From Candidatus Zixiibacteriota bacterium (GTDB lineage: Bacteria; Blakebacterota; Blakebacteria; Blakebacterales; Blakebacteraceae): a stretch of DNA of 8,418 nucleotides. A program made the position numbers and the translations under genes. How positions within the stretch are numbered: position 1 is the stretch's first letter; each line of letters opens with the position of its first letter. This document shows positions 6,836 to 8,418 of the stretch, in pieces. The stretch covers positions 1-8,418 of the forward strand of contig JAUVWC010000037.1 in the NCBI GenBank assembly GCA_030604325.1, written 5' to 3'. A model generated the notes under the pieces. The model did no database searches and was not told where the DNA came from. It worked only from the letters and a program-made list of their open reading frames with translations.

Positions 6836-8248
6836 ATGGCCGGGATAGCCTGGACGCCGCAACAGGCCCGGGCGTGGCTGGAAGGAATCCACTACCGGGG
6901 TATGCATCTCGGCATGGAGAGAGTGGAAACCCTTGCCGGCCGGCTGGGAAATCCCGAGCAGGCTTTTCCTTCGATACTAATCGCCGGCACGAATGGCAAA
7001 GGGACGGTGGCGGCGCTGCTGAGTAGTATACTCGCCTGTGCCGGTCTGCGGGTCGGATGCTACACGTCCCCCCATCTCGTGGATTGGACCGAGCGGATCG
7101 CGGTCGGAGGAGAACCGATCGGCGAGATGGATTTTGCTGCTGCTCTCCAGGCGGTGGCGACCGATGCCGACCATCTACAGGCCACCCCCTTTGAAGCATT
7201 GACCATGGCGGCATTCTGGCATTTCCGCCGTGCCTGTCTCGACTGGGGTGTGATAGAAGTCGGTCTGGGCGGGCGGCTGGATGCAACCCGGCTCTGCCGG
7301 GCGCCGATCACGGTGGTGACGGCCATCGGCGTCGACCACACTGCCGAGCTGGGAACCGATCTGGAAGGGATTGCCCGGGAGAAGGGATCGATCATGCGCG
7401 AAACAGCGCCCGCCGTGTTGGGTCCGGGAACGACTCCGGTGCGGAGCGTTCTGGAAGCTCACGCCGCGGAGGTAGGTGCCAGACCGGTTTTTTCGCAGGA
7501 ATGGGTCGACCTCGCGGGGGAACCTGATCGGCAGTGGGGGATGGTCGGAACAGCCGTCTGGACGGGCACCGCCGCACGCCCGTCACTGCTCCGGGGGGAG
7601 CCGGAATGCTTCGATTGGGCGATGCCGTTGGCCGGCAGACATATGTTGAACAACCTGACCACCGCGCTGGCGGTGGTAGCCTGCCTGCGTGAGCAGGCGG
7701 TATCGGTCCCTACCGGTGCGATCGTGGAAGGGGTAAGATCGGTGTGCTGGCCGGGCCGCCTCCAGCATATCCCGGCGCCGGAGGGCTCTGCCGACCTGGT
7801 GCTGGATGTGGGACACAATCCTCTCGCCGCCCGCACCATCGCAGGAGAAATTCCCCTCCGGGCCCAGGGGCGCCGGCTGCACCTGGTACTCGCCCTGGCC
7901 GCAGACAAGGATCTCGATGGCTTTCTCCGACCCCTGATCGGGTGGGCAGAAGCGGTGATCGCCACCGGGTGGAGTGGGGACAGGGCTCGCCCGCCGGAGG
8001 AGATAGCCATCCGGGCCCGCCGGCTCGCCGAACAGCTCCATTCACCGCTGCATGTCGAGACCGTCCCCGATCCGGTGGAGGCGGTGGGCAGGGCCACAAG
8101 CGGTTTGGATTCCGACGGACTTGTCGTGGTCACCGGATCCCACATGCTGGTCGGTCCCGTTCTGGATGCCCTTGGGTACCAGAGGGAGCGGTCCCGGCTC
8201 TGGCCCGAAATGACATTGTCCACATCGCGGGCGGGGTTCTCGGAATAG
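6836..8248 (+). CDS. folC: Bifunctional folylpolyglutamate synthase / dihydrofolate synthase
   Basis: Mur-ligase-family ATP enzyme that joins glutamate to dihydropteroate and/or adds glutamates to reduced folates; cytoplasmic. The 470-aa protein shows the P-loop GTNGKGT (51-57), YTSPHLVDWTERI (76-88), EVGLGGRLDAT (141-151), the metal/phosphate region VDHT (166-169), an EKGSI segment (182-186), WPGR (305-308), DVGHNP (324-329), a later ADKD and the C-terminal TGSHMLVG. The EK-x-x-I segment is normally EKAGI; the lysine is kept but AG is changed to GS. I start the gene at ATG 6836, directly after the accD stop (TGA-C-ATG), because the family N-terminus begins there. An upstream in-frame TTG at 6794 would add 14 residues that overlap accD and do not look like FolC. 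No clear Shine-Dalgarno precedes 6836, so translation is probably coupled to accD. Whether both activities are present cannot be told from sequence. Confidence 0.96.
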   Translation: MAGIAWTPQQARAWLEGIHYRGMHLGMERVETLAGRLGNPEQAFPSILIAGTNGKGTVAALLSSILACAGLRVGCYTSPHLVDWTERIAVGGEPIGEMDFAAALQAVATDADHLQATPFEALTMAAFWHFRRACLDWGVIEVGLGGRLDATRLCRAPITVVTAIGVDHTAELGTDLEGIAREKGSIMRETAPAVLGPGTTPVRSVLEAHAAEVGARPVFSQEWVDLAGEPDRQWGMVGTAVWTGTAARPSLLRGEPECFDWAMPLAGRHMLNNLTTALAVVACLREQAVSVPTGAIVEGVRSVCWPGRLQHIPAPEGSADLVLDVGHNPLAARTIAGEIPLRAQGRRLHLVLALAADKDLDGFLRPLIGWAEAVIATGWSGDRARPPEEIAIRARRLAEQLHSPLHVETVPDPVEAVGRATSGLDSDGLVVVTGSHMLVGPVLDALGYQRERSRLWPEMTLSTSRAGFSE

Positions 8249-8254
8249 AGGATC

Positions 8255-8380
8255 ATGGCCCGCGTCTTATTGAAAACATATATGACGTGCACAAAGGGGC
8301 CGTACAGGTTTATCGTGAGGGGTGGCAGCCAGCGGAGGATGAATTACGACGGAATTGTGACTCAGGACATTAGGCTGTAA
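8255..8380 (+). CDS. Doubtful small ORF, 41 codons, no recognisable family
   Basis: An ATG 6 bp after the folC stop opens a 41-codon frame ending in TAA at 8378-8380. The product starts MARVLLKTYMT, ends DIRL, is basic (several Arg and Lys), and has no signal peptide, membrane segment or known motif. AGAGGA at 8247-8252 precedes it but leaves only 2 bases before the ATG, too close for efficient initiation. The putative promoter for the next gene lies inside it. It may be chance; I list it because it is the longest plausible reading of this gap. Confidence 0.15.
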   Translation: MARVLLKTYMTCTKGPYRFIVRGGSQRRMNYDGIVTQDIRL

Positions 8381-8396
8381 CAGACCAGTGAGCGTC

Positions 8397-8403
8397 GGAG
8401 GAG
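8397..8403 (+). promoter_or_regulatory. Strong Shine-Dalgarno for the gene starting at 8411
   Basis: GGAGGAG is near-perfectly complementary to the 3' end of 16S rRNA and sits 7 bases before the ATG at 8411, the best ribosome binding site in the window. It is the main support for calling a gene from only eight bases of coding sequence. Confidence 0.75.
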
Positions 8404-8410
8404 TCAGGTC

Positions 8411-8418
8411 ATGTGCGG
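8411..8418 (+). CDS. Start of a new gene (Met-Cys-Gly N-terminus), partial: possible Ntn-type glutamine amidotransferase
   Basis: Only ATG TGC GG is visible before the right edge, coding for Met-Cys-Gly. Behind a strong ribosome binding site this is the N-terminus of proteins whose Cys2 becomes the catalytic N-terminal nucleophile after Met removal. These include GlmS (glucosamine-6-phosphate synthase), AsnB (asparagine synthase) and PurF-like amidotransferases. SRAP-family (YedK/HMCES) proteins also begin MCGR. The gene is real with fair confidence; the family is a guess from three residues. It lies 162 bp after folC in the same direction, so it may have its own promoter. Confidence 0.5.

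Larger units (their letters stand above)
8249..8410. other. Intergenic region between folC and the next gene
   Basis: This 162-bp stretch shows no convincing terminator after folC: there is no GC-rich hairpin followed by a T-run. A weak promoter candidate for the next gene is TTGTGA (8355-8360), a 17-bp spacer, then TAACAG (8378-8383); the -10 match is only about 3 of 6. A doubtful small ORF is listed separately. I looked for a glmS-type ribozyme because the next gene may be glmS, but could not recognise one by eye. Confidence 0.5.

Noticed and set aside
7459..8292. 277-codon minus-strand ORF over the folC C-terminal half
   Set aside because: Antisense shadow with Ser/Arg/Pro-rich composition and no family resemblance.
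8255..8300. Possible folC terminator hairpin (GGCCC with downstream GGGGCC)
   Set aside because: Arms match poorly, the loop is long and no T-run follows.
7744..8373. 209-codon plus-strand ORF overlapping the end of folC and running 125 bp past it
   Set aside because: Rich in Pro, Gly, Arg and Ala, as expected of an out-of-frame reading of GC-rich DNA. It has no motif, and folC is well supported here.

Overview
The window reads as a GC-rich (about 60% by eye) bacterial chromosome segment. It holds one partial gene on the minus strand, then five closely spaced housekeeping genes on the plus strand, then the first codons of another gene at the right edge. The partial gene encodes a large secreted Asp-box/BNR beta-propeller protein of the 'VPS10/sortilin-like glycosyl hydrolase' type. 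Such proteins are common in Gemmatimonadota, Acidobacteriota, Bacteroidota and uncultured relatives of the FCB group. That, with the accD-folC adjacency and the GC content, suggests a free-living Gram-negative from one of these lineages. This taxonomic guess is an inference of low to moderate confidence.

Layout: 1-1433 (minus) is the N-terminal 477 codons of the propeller protein, which runs off the left edge. 1434-1583 is a divergent intergenic region with a good promoter for polA and a short inverted repeat. 1584-4280 is polA, a full three-domain DNA polymerase I with all catalytic residues visible. 4281-4340 is a short gap with a 10-bp-period tandem repeat abutting the next start. 4341-5093 is tsaB (t6A tRNA modification). 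5090-5932 is a trimeric-type purine nucleoside phosphorylase overlapping tsaB by 4 bp. 5930-5945 is a perfect 16-bp palindrome overlapping the phosphorylase stop codon. 5962-6834 is accD (acetyl-CoA carboxylase carboxyltransferase beta). 6836-8248 is folC (folate synthesis and polyglutamylation), 1 bp after accD. 8249-8410 is a gap with at most a doubtful 41-codon ORF. At 8411 a new gene starts with Met-Cys-Gly behind a strong Shine-Dalgarno, the N-terminus expected of a glutamine amidotransferase such as GlmS, AsnB or PurF, or of an SRAP-family protein.

The five plus-strand genes probably form one transcription unit: gaps are 60, -4, 29 and 1 bp and I see no terminator between them. They serve DNA repair and replication, decoding fidelity, purine salvage, fatty acid synthesis and one-carbon metabolism, so the unit looks like a growth-linked housekeeping cluster rather than a dedicated pathway. 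I see no mobile element, tRNA, rRNA, CRISPR array or phage gene. I found no convincing new biological system. The most distinctive features are regulatory: a probable leaderless polA mRNA, the tandem repeat before tsaB, and the palindrome before accD.
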